A stretch of DNA of 49,842 nucleotides from Sulfurospirillum sp. SCADC. GTDB taxonomy: Bacteria > Campylobacterota > Campylobacteria > Campylobacterales > Sulfurospirillaceae. The stretch lies in contig NZ_JQGK01000011.1 of the NCBI RefSeq assembly GCF_000743525.1, positions 52,148-101,989 on the forward strand, written 5' to 3'. The notes below the pieces were generated by a model. The model had not been told where the DNA came from and searched no databases. It worked only from the letters and a program-made list of their open reading frames with translations. The translations under genes and the position numbers were made by a program. Shown here one piece after another: positions 27,068 to 35,516 of the stretch (position 1 is the first letter of the stretch; each line of letters begins with the position of its first letter).

Positions 27068-27182
27068 TTTAGAGTTCTTTCGAACTTTTCATACGCTTTC
27101 CAAGCAAAGCTTTGAAAGCTACGTTAACACTGGGTTTTCTTCGGCAGAATGCCCACGCACCTTTTGGTGCTCTTATTTTTTT
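27068..27182 (+). ncRNA. Candidate structured leader/attenuator or small RNA before rpe
   Basis: About 115 bases predicted to fold into four successive hairpins: AGAGTTC/GAACTTT (27071-27088); GCTTTC/GAAAGC with an inner AAGC/GCTT (27095-27119); TGGG...CCCA with TCT/AGA inner pairs around a TTCGG-like loop (27131-27155); and GCACC/GGTGC followed by a T-tract (27157-27182), a textbook terminator. The terminator ends 18 bases before the rpe ATG, so there is no room for a separate promoter behind it. It is therefore either an attenuator for rpe-trpF-exonuclease or a small RNA with partial read-through. I recognise no known family. Evidence is structural only. Confidence 0.5.
27157..27182 (+). 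terminator. Factor-independent terminator upstream of rpe
   Basis: Perfect stem GCACC / GGTGC with TTTT loop (27157-27170) followed by TCTTATTTTTTT. It precedes rather than follows a recognised gene. Confidence 0.75.
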
Positions 27183-27200
27183 CATATAAAGGTTTAGCTG

Positions 27201-27842
27201 ATGTTAGTTGCTCCAAGTATCCTTTCTGCTGATTTTGGAAAGTTAAGAGAAGAGATTGTATCGATTTGTGAAGCAGGGTGTGATCTGGTGCATGTGGATG
27301 TGATGGATGGGCATTTTGTCCCCAATCTGACCATCGGACCTGTGGTGGTCAGTGCTGTAGCCAAAGCTGCTACTAAACCATTGGACATTCATTTGATGGT
27401 TGAAAACAACACTTTTTTTGTCGATCTTTTTGCCCCTTTAAAACCAAAATACATCTCGTTTCACATCGAAGAGGAGAAGCATCCGCACCGTTTGATTCAA
27501 AAAATTCGAGATTTGGGTATCTCTCCAGCGATTGTTCTTAACCCTCACACGCCTCCATCCCACATTGAGTATCTGCTTGAAGATTTGGATATGGTGCTTT
27601 TAATGAGTGTCAACCCAGGTTTTGGCGGTCAAAAATTTATCCCCAGTGTTTTAGAAAAAGCACCGATTTTAAAAGAGATGATTGTGAAGAAAAATGCCAA
27701 AACAGTGATTGAAGTCGATGGTGGGGTTAATAACCACAATATTCACGCTTTAGCCAATGCGGGTGTGGACATCGTCGTTGCTGGCAATTATGTTTTTAGT
27801 TCCAGTGATTATAAAAGCGCTATTGATTCGTTAAAAGTCTAA
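27201..27842 (+). CDS. rpe: Ribulose-phosphate 3-epimerase Rpe
   Basis: Interconverts ribulose-5-phosphate and xylulose-5-phosphate in the pentose phosphate pathway. The 213-residue TIM barrel begins LVAPSILSADFGKL and shows the metal and catalytic segments HVDVMDGHFVPNLTIGP, LDIHLMVEN, MSVNPGFGGQKFIP and EVDGGVN. The ribosome site is AAAGG. trpF follows after two bases. Expression may be conditional, because a terminator hairpin lies just upstream. Confidence 0.97.
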   Translation: MLVAPSILSADFGKLREEIVSICEAGCDLVHVDVMDGHFVPNLTIGPVVVSAVAKAATKPLDIHLMVENNTFFVDLFAPLKPKYISFHIEEEKHPHRLIQKIRDLGISPAIVLNPHTPPSHIEYLLEDLDMVLLMSVNPGFGGQKFIPSVLEKAPILKEMIVKKNAKTVIEVDGGVNNHNIHALANAGVDIVVAGNYVFSSSDYKSAIDSLKV

Positions 27843-27844
27843 AC

Positions 27845-28432
27845 ATGTGGGTTAAAATTTGTGGTATCACCAACCTTGAAGATGCTCTATGTGCAATAGA
27901 CGCTGGAGCAGATGCACTTGGATTTGTTTTTTATGCGAAGTCTCCTCGCTACATTACGCCCCAAAAGGCGAAAGCCATTGCGGAGCAACTCCCTTTACAT
28001 GTAAAGAAAATGGGGCTATTTGTGGATGCGACGCCAGAGGAAATTAGCCTTACATGTAAAGAGGCGCAGATGGACATGGCGCAGATTCATTTTGAAGTGG
28101 ATGATGCGTTTTTAAATGCCCTTAAAGTGCCATATTTACGTGTTGTACGTGCTCAAAAAGCTTCGGATATTGTACAGTATAAAGGTTTGATTAGGCTTGT
28201 GGATGCGTATGTGGAGATCTTTGGCGGAACAGGAAAACAGATCGATCTTGCATGGTTTGAACATGCCGATTGTGAGAACATCATCTTAGCAGGCGGTCTG
28301 AGTCCTGAAACGGTTGCACAGATCAAACCTTTAGGCTTTTACGGCGTGGATGTGAGCAGTGGCGTGGAAAAAAGCAAGGGCATTAAAGATCATGCCAAAG
28401 TCAGTGCGTTTATTCAAAGAGCCAAAGCGTGA
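27845..28432 (+). CDS. trpF: Phosphoribosylanthranilate isomerase TrpF
   Basis: Third step of the tryptophan branch. The 195-residue barrel begins WVKICGITNLEDALCAIDAGADALGFVF, with the catalytic Cys in KICGIT and the catalytic Asp near HFEVDD, and ends with the phosphate-binding GVDVSSGVEKSKGIKDHAKV. It is with rpe rather than with other trp genes. It overlaps the next gene by four bases (GTGA). It carries two perfect TTACATGTAA copies only 45 bases apart (27995, 28050), read as Leu-His-Val and Leu-Thr-Cys-Lys. Confidence 0.95.
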   Translation: MWVKICGITNLEDALCAIDAGADALGFVFYAKSPRYITPQKAKAIAEQLPLHVKKMGLFVDATPEEISLTCKEAQMDMAQIHFEVDDAFLNALKVPYLRVVRAQKASDIVQYKGLIRLVDAYVEIFGGTGKQIDLAWFEHADCENIILAGGLSPETVAQIKPLGFYGVDVSSGVEKSKGIKDHAKVSAFIQRAKA

Positions 28433-29232
28433 GAGCCTTCGATAGTTACATCCAGAAGATGACGCAAAAGCCTATTTTTCACAAAGAGTTTTTTGCCAAA
28501 ATGCACACGTTTAAAGAGTTAGAATGTGTGGATGTTGAAGACCTCTCAATGCTCAAACTTTTAGGACTTCCCATCACTAAGTACAATAATTATGCCTTTA
28601 CGCTTGAGACGCTCACGACACCGATCACGCAGGGAAAATTTTGCATCGTGGACATTGAAGCCAATGGCAGTAAACCCACCCTGCACCAAATCATCGAAAT
28701 TGGCGCGGTGATGATTGAAAATGGCAAAGAGGTGGCAGAATTTTCTTCATTAGCCAAAGCCGATGTTTTGCCTGATAGCATCGAACAACTCACCGGCATC
28801 AGCCTTACCGAGCTTCAAAGTGCTCCTTCTCTGAGCTCCGTTTTAGAGGCGTTTCGCCTGTTTATCAAAGATGCGGTCTTTGTAGCGCACAATGTCAATT
28901 TCGACTACTATTTTATCTCCTATTCACTCGAACAAGCAGGGTTTGGTCCACTTTTGAACCGTAGACTTGATACGATTGATTTGGCAAAAAAGTGTATTGA
29001 AGCACCCAAATATGGGCTTGGAGCACTGACGGATTATCTTGGAATTGGCTTTGAAAACCATCACCGAGCACTCTGCGATGCCAAAGCCACGGCACAAGTC
29101 TTTTTTAAAGCACTGGAAAAATTACCAGAGGAAGTGCAAAGCGTTGAGCAGTTGATTGCCTTTACCAAACCGCACAATCAAAAAAAGAAGAAAAAAGAGA
29201 AGGCAACGAAGCCTACTGATACATCGCTTTAA
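28429..29232 (+). CDS. DnaQ-like DEDDh 3'-5' exonuclease
   Basis: Exonuclease of the DNA polymerase III epsilon superfamily. The 267-residue product has an N-terminal helical segment of about 90 residues, then ExoI IVDIEANG (Asp, Glu), ExoII VFVAHNVNFDYYF (Asp) and ExoIII HHRALCDAKAT (His, Asp), so the active site looks complete. The C-terminus is a lysine-rich tail. It may be the epsilon proofreading subunit or a paralogue; the N-terminal extension is against a simple DnaQ. The start is a GTG overlapping the trpF stop. The 3' end converges with and overlaps the gamma-carbonic-anhydrase gene by 20 bases. Confidence 0.85.
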   Translation: MRAFDSYIQKMTQKPIFHKEFFAKMHTFKELECVDVEDLSMLKLLGLPITKYNNYAFTLETLTTPITQGKFCIVDIEANGSKPTLHQIIEIGAVMIENGKEVAEFSSLAKADVLPDSIEQLTGISLTELQSAPSLSSVLEAFRLFIKDAVFVAHNVNFDYYFISYSLEQAGFGPLLNRRLDTIDLAKKCIEAPKYGLGALTDYLGIGFENHHRALCDAKATAQVFFKALEKLPEEVQSVEQLIAFTKPHNQKKKKKEKATKPTDTSL

Positions 29233-29737
29233 ATTTCACGTAATTATCGGCGGAATGGTAAAGCGATGCGACCTCTTCATCACTCAGTTCGCGTACAACT
29301 TTGGCAGGATTGCCCATAATCAGTGAGCGTGGTGGGAAGATTTTGTTTTTTGTCACCAATGAATTCGCCCCAACAATCGACTCTTTGCCAATCACGGCTC
29401 CATCAAGAATGGTCGCGCTCATGCCGATCAAACAGGCATCTTCGATGCTACATCCGTGCAGCATCACACGGTGTGCGATGGTTACATTATCGCCGATGGT
29501 GGTGGCAAATCCATCACTGCGATCGGCTTTTTTAAAGTGGGTGACGTGGATCATACTGAGGTCTTGAATTGAGGTTCGTTTGCCAATGGAGATGGAGTTT
29601 ACATCGCCTCGGATAACGCAGCCAAACCAGATAGAACTTTCTTCACCGATGCACACGTCACCGATGATGTCCGCACTGGGGGCTATAAAAACATCCGAAG
29701 CGATGCAAGGCTTTGTACCTTGAAACTCCACAATCAT
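29213..29737 (-). CDS. Gamma-carbonic-anhydrase-like hexapeptide protein
   Basis: Left-handed beta-helix protein of the YrdA/PaaY/CaiE group, often called gamma carbonic anhydrase. The 174-residue product has hexapeptide repeats (IGDVCIGEESSIWFGCVIRGDVNSISIGKRTSIQDL) and likely metal histidines in MIHVTH and IAHRVMLHG. The C-terminal IMGNPAKVVRELSDEEV is characteristic. Enzymatic activity is not assured: many members are not active anhydrases. The ATG lies one base after the ppk1 stop, so the two are co-transcribed. Confidence 0.88.
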   Translation of the reverse strand: MIVEFQGTKPCIASDVFIAPSADIIGDVCIGEESSIWFGCVIRGDVNSISIGKRTSIQDLSMIHVTHFKKADRSDGFATTIGDNVTIAHRVMLHGCSIEDACLIGMSATILDGAVIGKESIVGANSLVTKNKIFPPRSLIMGNPAKVVRELSDEEVASLYHSADNYVKFKAMYQ

Positions 29738-29738
29738 C

Positions 29739-31850
29739 TTAGCTCTCTTTAAACAAACGACGTGCGAGTTTTTCAGCTTTGTGCGAGCTCGTGTCTTTCT
29801 TTTGCGCTTTGTAAATTTTATTCATATAGTCTTCCAACACCGTATGGTTATTGATAGAACGCTCTTCGGTTGGCTGAACTTCGGTGTAATCGCCGTTGTT
29901 CTCTAGGTTCCAACTGAGCACATTGTCATTGAGTTGGAGTTGCAAAATTTCAAAGAGTTTTTGTTGCAACGCTTTATCAAAAATCGGTGTCATCAACTCC
30001 AATCGTCGCTCAAGATTTCGAGGCATCCAATCGGCACTGGAGATAAACGTTGGTGTTGGATCGCCATGCTTAAAGTAAAAAATACGCGCGTGTTCTAGAT
30101 ATTTTCCGATGATAGATTTGACTCGAATATTTTCACTAATGCCCTCAACGCCTGGACGTAAACAACAGATACCACGTGCGATAATATCAATCTGAACGCC
30201 TTGCATCGAAGCGTTGTAGAGTGCTTGAATCACATCAGGGTCAACCAAAGAGTTCATTTTCACAATGATCCGACCCTCTGCGCCATATCGAGCTTCATTG
30301 TTGATCAAGCTAATGACTTTAGGCTTAATCTGCGTTGGTGACATCGAAAGGGTGTCAAGTTTTTTATGCTTGGAAAAGCCCGATAAAATGTGGAAAAACA
30401 TCGTGCCATCTTTCGCAAAATCTTCTTTACATGTAAAGAAACTGGTGTCGGTATAGATCTTTGCGGTCGAGCCGTTGTAATTTCCTGTGCTAAAGTGCAT
30501 GTAAAATTTTAGTTTCCCATCTTCTTCTTGGCGAATCACTTGCGCGATCTTGGCATGGACTTTAAAGCCCGTGATGCCGTACACCACGTGTGCTCCTGCT
30601 TGCTCCAACGCTTTCGCCCAATGCAAGTTATTCTCTTCATCAAAGCGCGCTTTAAGCTCCACAACGGCGGTGACTTGTTTGCCTTCATTGGCTGCATCGA
30701 TGAGCGCTTGAACGATTTGGGAGTTTTTCTCCACGCGGTAGAGTGTCATGCGCATCGAAACGACTTTAGGATCTTTAGACGCCTCACGGATCAGTCTTAA
30801 AACCGGATCAAAACTCTCATACGGATGAAAAAGCAGCACATCGCCTTTATCGATCACTTTAAAGACAGACTCATTGCTGTCAAAGGGTGGCAATGTTTTG
30901 GGATTGTACGGAGGCAAGGCGAGATGCGAAAAATCTTTATTGCCCACGATTTGCCAAAGTGCACCAAGATTGAGAGGAATTTTGTACATGTAAATATCTT
31001 TAAAGAAGATTTGCATGTGCGAATTTAGAAAATTGAGCAGATCAGGATCGGCTCCTTCTTGGATGTTCAGACGTACAAAAGCCCCTTTACGACGGAGTTT
31101 TAACCCTTGCTCCATGATCATCATAAAATCATCAGCTTCTTCTTCTTCGATGACCATATCGGCATTTCGTGTGACTCTAAAGGCAGCAGATGCGACCAGT
31201 TTGTAGCCAGGGAAAATCTCTTCTGCATGTTTGCGAACAATCGTTTCAATCGGCACATACGTATGATCACCTGCTTGAAAAAAGCGTGGAAGAACGCGTG
31301 GAATACGAATCATGCCGTATTTATAATTGCCTGCTTCATCGCTTTCGTTGTCTTGCAATTTGACTGCAAGCGAGAAACTGAGGTTGTTCAGGTGCGGAAA
31401 CGGGTGCGTTGCATTGACGGCAATCGGGACGATGACAGGCAAGATATTGGAGAAAAAATACTCATCCGAAAGCTTTGCTAAAGTAGGACTAAGCGCGTCA
31501 TAATCGGTAATAAACAGGTTCTCTTTTTCAAGATCTTTAACGATCTCTTCGTAACTGCTCTGAATCACCTCTTTTTCGCTAGCAAGGTAGCTTCTGATTT
31601 CACGAAGTTGATCCAGAGGTGTTTTTTGATCCGCTCCTGTTTCGATGACACCGGCACTAAAGAGTTGTTTAAGCCCTGCCACGCGAATCATGTAGAATTC
31701 ATCAAGGTTGGTAGCATAAATAGCTAAAAATTTGAGTCGTTCAAAAAGAGGGAGCTCTTTTTTGAGGGATTGAGAGAGGACTCTTGTATTAAATTTGAGC
31801 CATGAAAGCTCGCGGTTAAGGTAAAGGCTAGAGTCAGTTAAATCAGGCAC
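29739..31850 (-). CDS. ppk1: Polyphosphate kinase Ppk1
   Basis: Reversibly polymerises phosphate from ATP. The 703-residue product has the N domain ([17 protein letters not shown]), head domain, and two phospholipase-D-like catalytic domains. The autophosphorylated histidine should be the one in [12 protein letters not shown], with the second conserved His in [33 protein letters not shown] and [14 protein letters not shown] are family blocks. Polyphosphate affects survival and virulence traits in Campylobacter. The ribosome site AAAGGAT is present on the minus strand. Palindrome at 30427 (Phe-Thr-Cys-Lys) and a one-mismatch copy at 30984. Confidence 0.96.
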   Translation of the reverse strand: MPDLTDSSLYLNRELSWLKFNTRVLSQSLKKELPLFERLKFLAIYATNLDEFYMIRVAGLKQLFSAGVIETGADQKTPLDQLREIRSYLASEKEVIQSSYEEIVKDLEKENLFITDYDALSPTLAKLSDEYFFSNILPVIVPIAVNATHPFPHLNNLSFSLAVKLQDNESDEAGNYKYGMIRIPRVLPRFFQAGDHTYVPIETIVRKHAEEIFPGYKLVASAAFRVTRNADMVIEEEEADDFMMIMEQGLKLRRKGAFVRLNIQEGADPDLLNFLNSHMQIFFKDIYMYKIPLNLGALWQIVGNKDFSHLALPPYNPKTLPPFDSNESVFKVIDKGDVLLFHPYESFDPVLRLIREASKDPKVVSMRMTLYRVEKNSQIVQALIDAANEGKQVTAVVELKARFDEENNLHWAKALEQAGAHVVYGITGFKVHAKIAQVIRQEEDGKLKFYMHFSTGNYNGSTAKIYTDTSFFTCKEDFAKDGTMFFHILSGFSKHKKLDTLSMSPTQIKPKVISLINNEARYGAEGRIIVKMNSLVDPDVIQALYNASMQGVQIDIIARGICCLRPGVEGISENIRVKSIIGKYLEHARIFYFKHGDPTPTFISSADWMPRNLERRLELMTPIFDKALQQKLFEILQLQLNDNVLSWNLENNGDYTEVQPTEERSINNHTVLEDYMNKIYKAQKKDTSSHKAEKLARRLFKES

Positions 31851-31933
31851 GTTTTATCCTTTTGTAAAAGTGGATTATTTTATCAAAAAAAAGTTATAAA
31901 AAGGTAACAACACAGAGGGCGTCGATAAAACAT

Positions 31934-33910
31934 CTACATCTTTTTGAGCTTCTCGATTTGATCGCGTAGTTTTGCCGCTTTTTCAAACTCTAAAATCTTT
32001 GCCGCTTCGTGCATGGCTTTGGTCAGCTCCGTGATGATCTTCTTCTTTTCACTCGGTGGAATCTTCTCTTTTTTATCAAACGTGTTGTAGATGTCGGCAT
32101 GTTCTTCGAGTTTAAGATTTTCATCCATTTTGCGTGTCGTACTGGTGGGTGTGATGCCGTGTTCTTTATTGTAAGCTTCTTGAATCGCACGCCTTCTTAG
32201 CGTCGTCTCTATCGCTTTTTGCATCGAGTCGGTGATCTTTTCTGCAAACATGATGACTTTACCATTTAGATTTCGAGCCGCACGTCCCATCGTTTGAATG
32301 AGACTCGTTTCGGAACGTAAAAAACCCTCTTTATCGGCATCTAAAATGGCTACAAGGGAGACTTCTGGTAGGTCAAGTCCTTCACGAAGGAGGTTAATAC
32401 CCACAAGCACGTCAAATTCCCCAACACGCAAAGAGCGAATGATCTGGTTGCGCTCGATGGCGTCGATGTCGGAGTGCATGTATTTGATCTTGATGCCCAG
32501 ATCGGCGTAGTAGCGTGTGAGCTCTTCTGCCATCTTTTTAGTGAGCACGGTTACAAGCACTTTTTCATCTTTACATGTAACCTCTTTGATCTTGTCAAAA
32601 AGGGTTTCCACTTGGTTTTTACTGCTTAAGATTTCGACTTCAGGATCAAGCAGACCTGTCGGTCTTATGATCTGTTCAGCAGTGTTGTCACCACTAAGCT
32701 CTAGCTCCAACTCTTTGGGTGTCGCGCTGACAAAAAGGTAGCGTGGTGCTTTGTGGATGAACTCATCAAACATCAAAGGACGGTTATCAAGCGCACTGGG
32801 AAGCCTAAAACCGTACTCGACAAGCACTTCTTTACGACTGCGATCACCTGCGAACATACCCCGAAATTGCGGAAGACTGACATGGGATTCATCGACGATA
32901 ACCAGATACTCCTTATTCATCGCTTCAAAGTAGTCAAACAGCGAATAGGGCGTAGCCCCTGGCTCGATGCCAGTGAGGTAACGCGCATAGTTTTCAACGC
33001 CTTTACAAGCACCCGTAGAACCCAACATCTCAAGGTCAAACTCGACACGTTGTTTGAGGCGTTGGTACTCGACCAATTTGTCCTCTTTTTTGAAATATTC
33101 AAGCCGTTCACCTAACTCTTGTTCGATGGATTTGATCGCTTTTTGAAGCCTTTCGTGCCCGACGATAAACTGGTTTGCGGCGTAGATAACGACTTTATTG
33201 AGATGTTGCAGTTTTTTGTTGAGGAAGACCTCAAAATAGTTGATGCTTTCCACTTCATCACCAAAAAATTCAACACGAATCGCCTCTTCTTCACTGTAAG
33301 CGGGGTAAATGTCAATAACATCGCCACTGACTCTAAAACACCCACGGTCAAAAAAGGTGTCATTGCGTTTGTAGCCCATGTCCACAAGGCGCAAAAGAAG
33401 CTTCTTTTGGTTGATGGTATCGCCTTTTTCAATGACTTGTACCATCTCTTTGTATTCGCTCGGATCGCCCAATCCGTAGTTAGCCGAAACGGAAGCGACA
33501 CAGATGACATCATCAAAACTAAGTAAAGATGCGGTGGCACTAAGCCTCAAGCGTTCTAACTCTTCGTTGATGGAGCTGTCTTTTTCGATGAAAAGATCAC
33601 TGCGTGGAATGTACGCTTCAGGCTGATAGTAGTCGTAATAACTGATAAAATACTCCACATGATTTTTAGGGAAAAAGCCCTTAAATTCGCTGTAAAGTTG
33701 TGCCGCAAGGGTTTTGTTGTGCGTCATGATGAGGGTTGGCATCTTAAGTTTCTGGATGATCTGCGCCATCGTGTAGGTTTTACCACTTCCCGTCACGCCG
33801 ATGAGGGTTTGGTAACGACTTCCTTTTTTAATGGACGCAACAAGTTTATCGATGGCTTGCGGTTGATCGCCCGAGGGTTGATAGGGACTTTCTAAATAAA
33901 ATTCACTCAT
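31934..33910 (-). CDS. uvrB: Excinuclease ABC subunit UvrB
   Basis: Damage-verifying helicase-like core of nucleotide excision repair. The 658-residue product has Walker [16 protein letters not shown], the beta-hairpin region [18 protein letters not shown] that clamps [24 protein letters not shown], helicase motif [11 protein letters not shown] and a C-terminal UVR domain ([24 protein letters not shown]) for UvrA/UvrC contact. I chose ATG 33910 ([10 protein letters not shown]); 33928 (MGKV) is the alternative. A minus-strand TATAAT at 33941-33946 gives a short leader for either. Palindrome at 32571. Confidence 0.96.
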   Translation of the reverse strand: MSEFYLESPYQPSGDQPQAIDKLVASIKKGSRYQTLIGVTGSGKTYTMAQIIQKLKMPTLIMTHNKTLAAQLYSEFKGFFPKNHVEYFISYYDYYQPEAYIPRSDLFIEKDSSINEELERLRLSATASLLSFDDVICVASVSANYGLGDPSEYKEMVQVIEKGDTINQKKLLLRLVDMGYKRNDTFFDRGCFRVSGDVIDIYPAYSEEEAIRVEFFGDEVESINYFEVFLNKKLQHLNKVVIYAANQFIVGHERLQKAIKSIEQELGERLEYFKKEDKLVEYQRLKQRVEFDLEMLGSTGACKGVENYARYLTGIEPGATPYSLFDYFEAMNKEYLVIVDESHVSLPQFRGMFAGDRSRKEVLVEYGFRLPSALDNRPLMFDEFIHKAPRYLFVSATPKELELELSGDNTAEQIIRPTGLLDPEVEILSSKNQVETLFDKIKEVTCKDEKVLVTVLTKKMAEELTRYYADLGIKIKYMHSDIDAIERNQIIRSLRVGEFDVLVGINLLREGLDLPEVSLVAILDADKEGFLRSETSLIQTMGRAARNLNGKVIMFAEKITDSMQKAIETTLRRRAIQEAYNKEHGITPTSTTRKMDENLKLEEHADIYNTFDKKEKIPPSEKKKIITELTKAMHEAAKILEFEKAAKLRDQIEKLKKM

Positions 33911-33940
33911 AGTTGATACTTTTCCCATTATTTTGTTACA

Positions 33941-33946
33941 ATTATA
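33941..33946 (-). promoter_or_regulatory. uvrB promoter -10 box
   Basis: Minus-strand TATAAT, about 31 bases before the ATG at 33910, in the divergent gap with the coiled-coil gene. Confidence 0.6.
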
Positions 33947-33976
33947 CCAAACAACGCTACACAAAAAGGCACTCGC

Positions 33977-34210
33977 ATGTTTGAAGAAGAGAGAAACATT
34001 AGCACATTAAGCCAAAAGATAACGGAACTTTTGGAAAAATACAAAGACCTTCAGGCTCAAAATGAAGCCTTGCGCCAAGAAGTTATCAAAGCTAAGGCAT
34101 TGGCGGAAGCTAAAAATGTGCAGATTGCCAAATTAGAGCAAGACTTAATCAATAAAGATGTTAATTCAGATGATCTTCTCAGTAAAATCGAAGCAGTGCT
34201 CGGTCGATGA
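33977..34210 (+). CDS. Small coiled-coil protein, possibly ZapB/TIGR02449-like
   Basis: Function unknown. The 77-residue product is a continuous heptad-repeat helix (about residues 8-60, [26 protein letters not shown]) ending SKIEAVLGR. Size, leucine/glutamine-rich heptads and the LLxR-type end resemble ZapB-like division proteins, but such low-complexity resemblance is weak. It overlaps the next small gene by four bases, a pairing like that of a TIGR02449-type protein with zapA in gammaproteobacteria. A uvrB-neighbouring pair of small proteins is also what I recall in Campylobacter. Confidence 0.7.
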   Translation: MFEEERNISTLSQKITELLEKYKDLQAQNEALRQEVIKAKALAEAKNVQIAKLEQDLINKDVNSDDLLSKIEAVLGR

Positions 34211-34425
34211 GTAAAATAACCATCAGTCTTGGTGGCAAAGACTTTGACATCAAGCTAGAAGGTGCCTTTGCGCTGCAGTTTGAAGCCGACTTTAAAGAGC
34301 AATTTAAAGGCAAAAGCACGATCGATCCCAAAGAGTTACTCTACGCCTATGTCGGCAAATGCTACGATAATTTTATGCTAGAAGAGGAAGTTACCAAACT
34401 GTTACATCAAATGGACGAAATTTAA
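34207..34425 (+). CDS. Small conserved protein, possibly ZapA-like
   Basis: Function unknown. The 72-residue product starts with a beta-hairpin-like [18 protein letters not shown] and continues as helix with KELLYAYVGKCYDNFMLEEEV. The N-terminal strand-G-strand followed by a long helix recalls ZapA, which begins with a similar short strand pair and has a conserved (L)xxAxLxxxYEL-type helix. The start overlaps the coiled-coil gene (ATGA), so the proteins are probably made together in similar amounts. The pilin genes follow under their own promoter. Confidence 0.7.
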   Translation: MSKITISLGGKDFDIKLEGAFALQFEADFKEQFKGKSTIDPKELLYAYVGKCYDNFMLEEEVTKLLHQMDEI

Positions 34426-34448
34426 GTCTAGCCTAAAAAAAATTGTAC

Positions 34449-34454
34449 TAAAAT
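34449..34454 (+). promoter_or_regulatory. -10 box before the pseudopilin pair
   Basis: TAAAAT about 52 bases before the ATG at 34506, which has a strong AAGGAG ribosome site at 34495-34500. Confidence 0.4.
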
Positions 34455-34505
34455 CGCTTCACGTGGTCAATAAGTGTATTGGCTAACACAAAACAAGGAG
34501 TTAAG

Positions 34506-35024
34506 ATGAAAAAAGGTTTCACGATGATCGAATTGATCTTCGTCATTGTTATTTTAGGTATTTTGGCAGCTGTGGCGATTCCAAGATTGGCAGCAACGAG
34601 AGATGATGCAAAAGCTGCAAGCATTAAGTCAGATGTTGGTACAGCACTTACTGCAATTCCTGCTTGGTATCAAGGTCAAAAGGATGTTCGTATTGCTCAA
34701 GCAATGCAAATTGATACAAGTAGTTGGACTAAAAATAGTGATGTTTCATATACATGGAAAGATGGAACTAACAATTGTATTACAATTGCTATCCATGATA
34801 TGAATCAAAGTTCAACAGATGGTACTTGGACTGATAATAACATAGCACTTTCAGGTACAGACTTTAATGCTTCAAATGGTGCTTGGTTATCTACTGCAAC
34901 TGGTTCTCCAACATTAAGAATCATCAAAGCAGGAACAACAGGTACAATTTGTTCAATGTTATGGAACGATATGGGTTTAACAGAACAAAATATTAGCATG
35001 GGTGGTCAAAAAGTCAAATGGTAA
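34506..35024 (+). CDS. Type II secretion/type IV pilus-like pseudopilin (first of a pair)
   Basis: Prepilin peptidase substrate. The 172-residue product has a short leader and the cleavage site MKKG/FTMIELIFVIVILGILAAVAIP with Glu at mature position 5, then a globular domain with DDAKAASIKSDVGTAL and two cysteines that could form a C-terminal disulfide loop. ATG 34506 is chosen for its AAGGAG site; the in-frame ATG at 34479 would put residues before the leader that lack the usual pattern. It ends overlapping the second pilin start. Likely role is in a transformation pilus or secretion pseudopilus, not proven here. Confidence 0.85.
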   Translation: MKKGFTMIELIFVIVILGILAAVAIPRLAATRDDAKAASIKSDVGTALTAIPAWYQGQKDVRIAQAMQIDTSSWTKNSDVSYTWKDGTNNCITIAIHDMNQSSTDGTWTDNNIALSGTDFNASNGAWLSTATGSPTLRIIKAGTTGTICSMLWNDMGLTEQNISMGGQKVKW

Positions 35025-35512
35025 TGAGTTCGAAAACTCACTATTCTAAGCAGAGCGGAATTCGCTCTGCTTTTACAATGGTAGAACTTGTTTTTGTTAT
35101 TGTTGTGCTTGGTATTCTTGCCGCTGTTGCAATACCAAAGCTTGCAGTTAGTCGTGATGATGCTGTAATGGTAAAAGGAAAATCTCAAGTTGCTGCAATT
35201 CGTAGTGGTATTTCTCTTTTAAGGTCTCAACGATTGCTAGAAGGTAATACAACAGCTATTTCCTCTCTTGACAACAATGCAAGCACATCAGAAGGTCAAA
35301 CACTTTTTTACGGTGCAACCGCAGGCAATATTTTAGAATATCCGCTTATTTCTAAAAATAGTGATGGTAACTGGATGAAAACAGGTGCAAATACGTATAA
35401 TTTTATCATCGGTGGTCAGGCAATCCCTTTTACGTACAATGCTACTACAGGCTTTACCTGTGATACAACCAATGCTTCAACGGGTGCAAATTGCAAAGCA
35501 TTAACTCAATAA
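35024..35512 (+). CDS. Type II secretion/type IV pilus-like pseudopilin (second of a pair)
   Basis: The 162-residue product has a longer basic leader and the site RSA/FTMVELVFVIVVLGILAAVAIP; the residue before the cut is Ala instead of the usual Gly, which peptidases tolerate in some cases but is worth noting. The next block KLAVSRDDAVMVKGKSQVAA resembles the first pilin, so the pair probably arose by tandem duplication. Two C-terminal cysteines (FTCDTT...GANCK) could form a small disulfide loop. Start 35024 overlaps the previous stop (TAATG); 35018 is also in frame. priA follows after four bases. Confidence 0.85.
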   Translation: MSSKTHYSKQSGIRSAFTMVELVFVIVVLGILAAVAIPKLAVSRDDAVMVKGKSQVAAIRSGISLLRSQRLLEGNTTAISSLDNNASTSEGQTLFYGATAGNILEYPLISKNSDGNWMKTGANTYNFIIGGQAIPFTYNATTGFTCDTTNASTGANCKALTQ

Positions 35513-35516
35513 ACGT

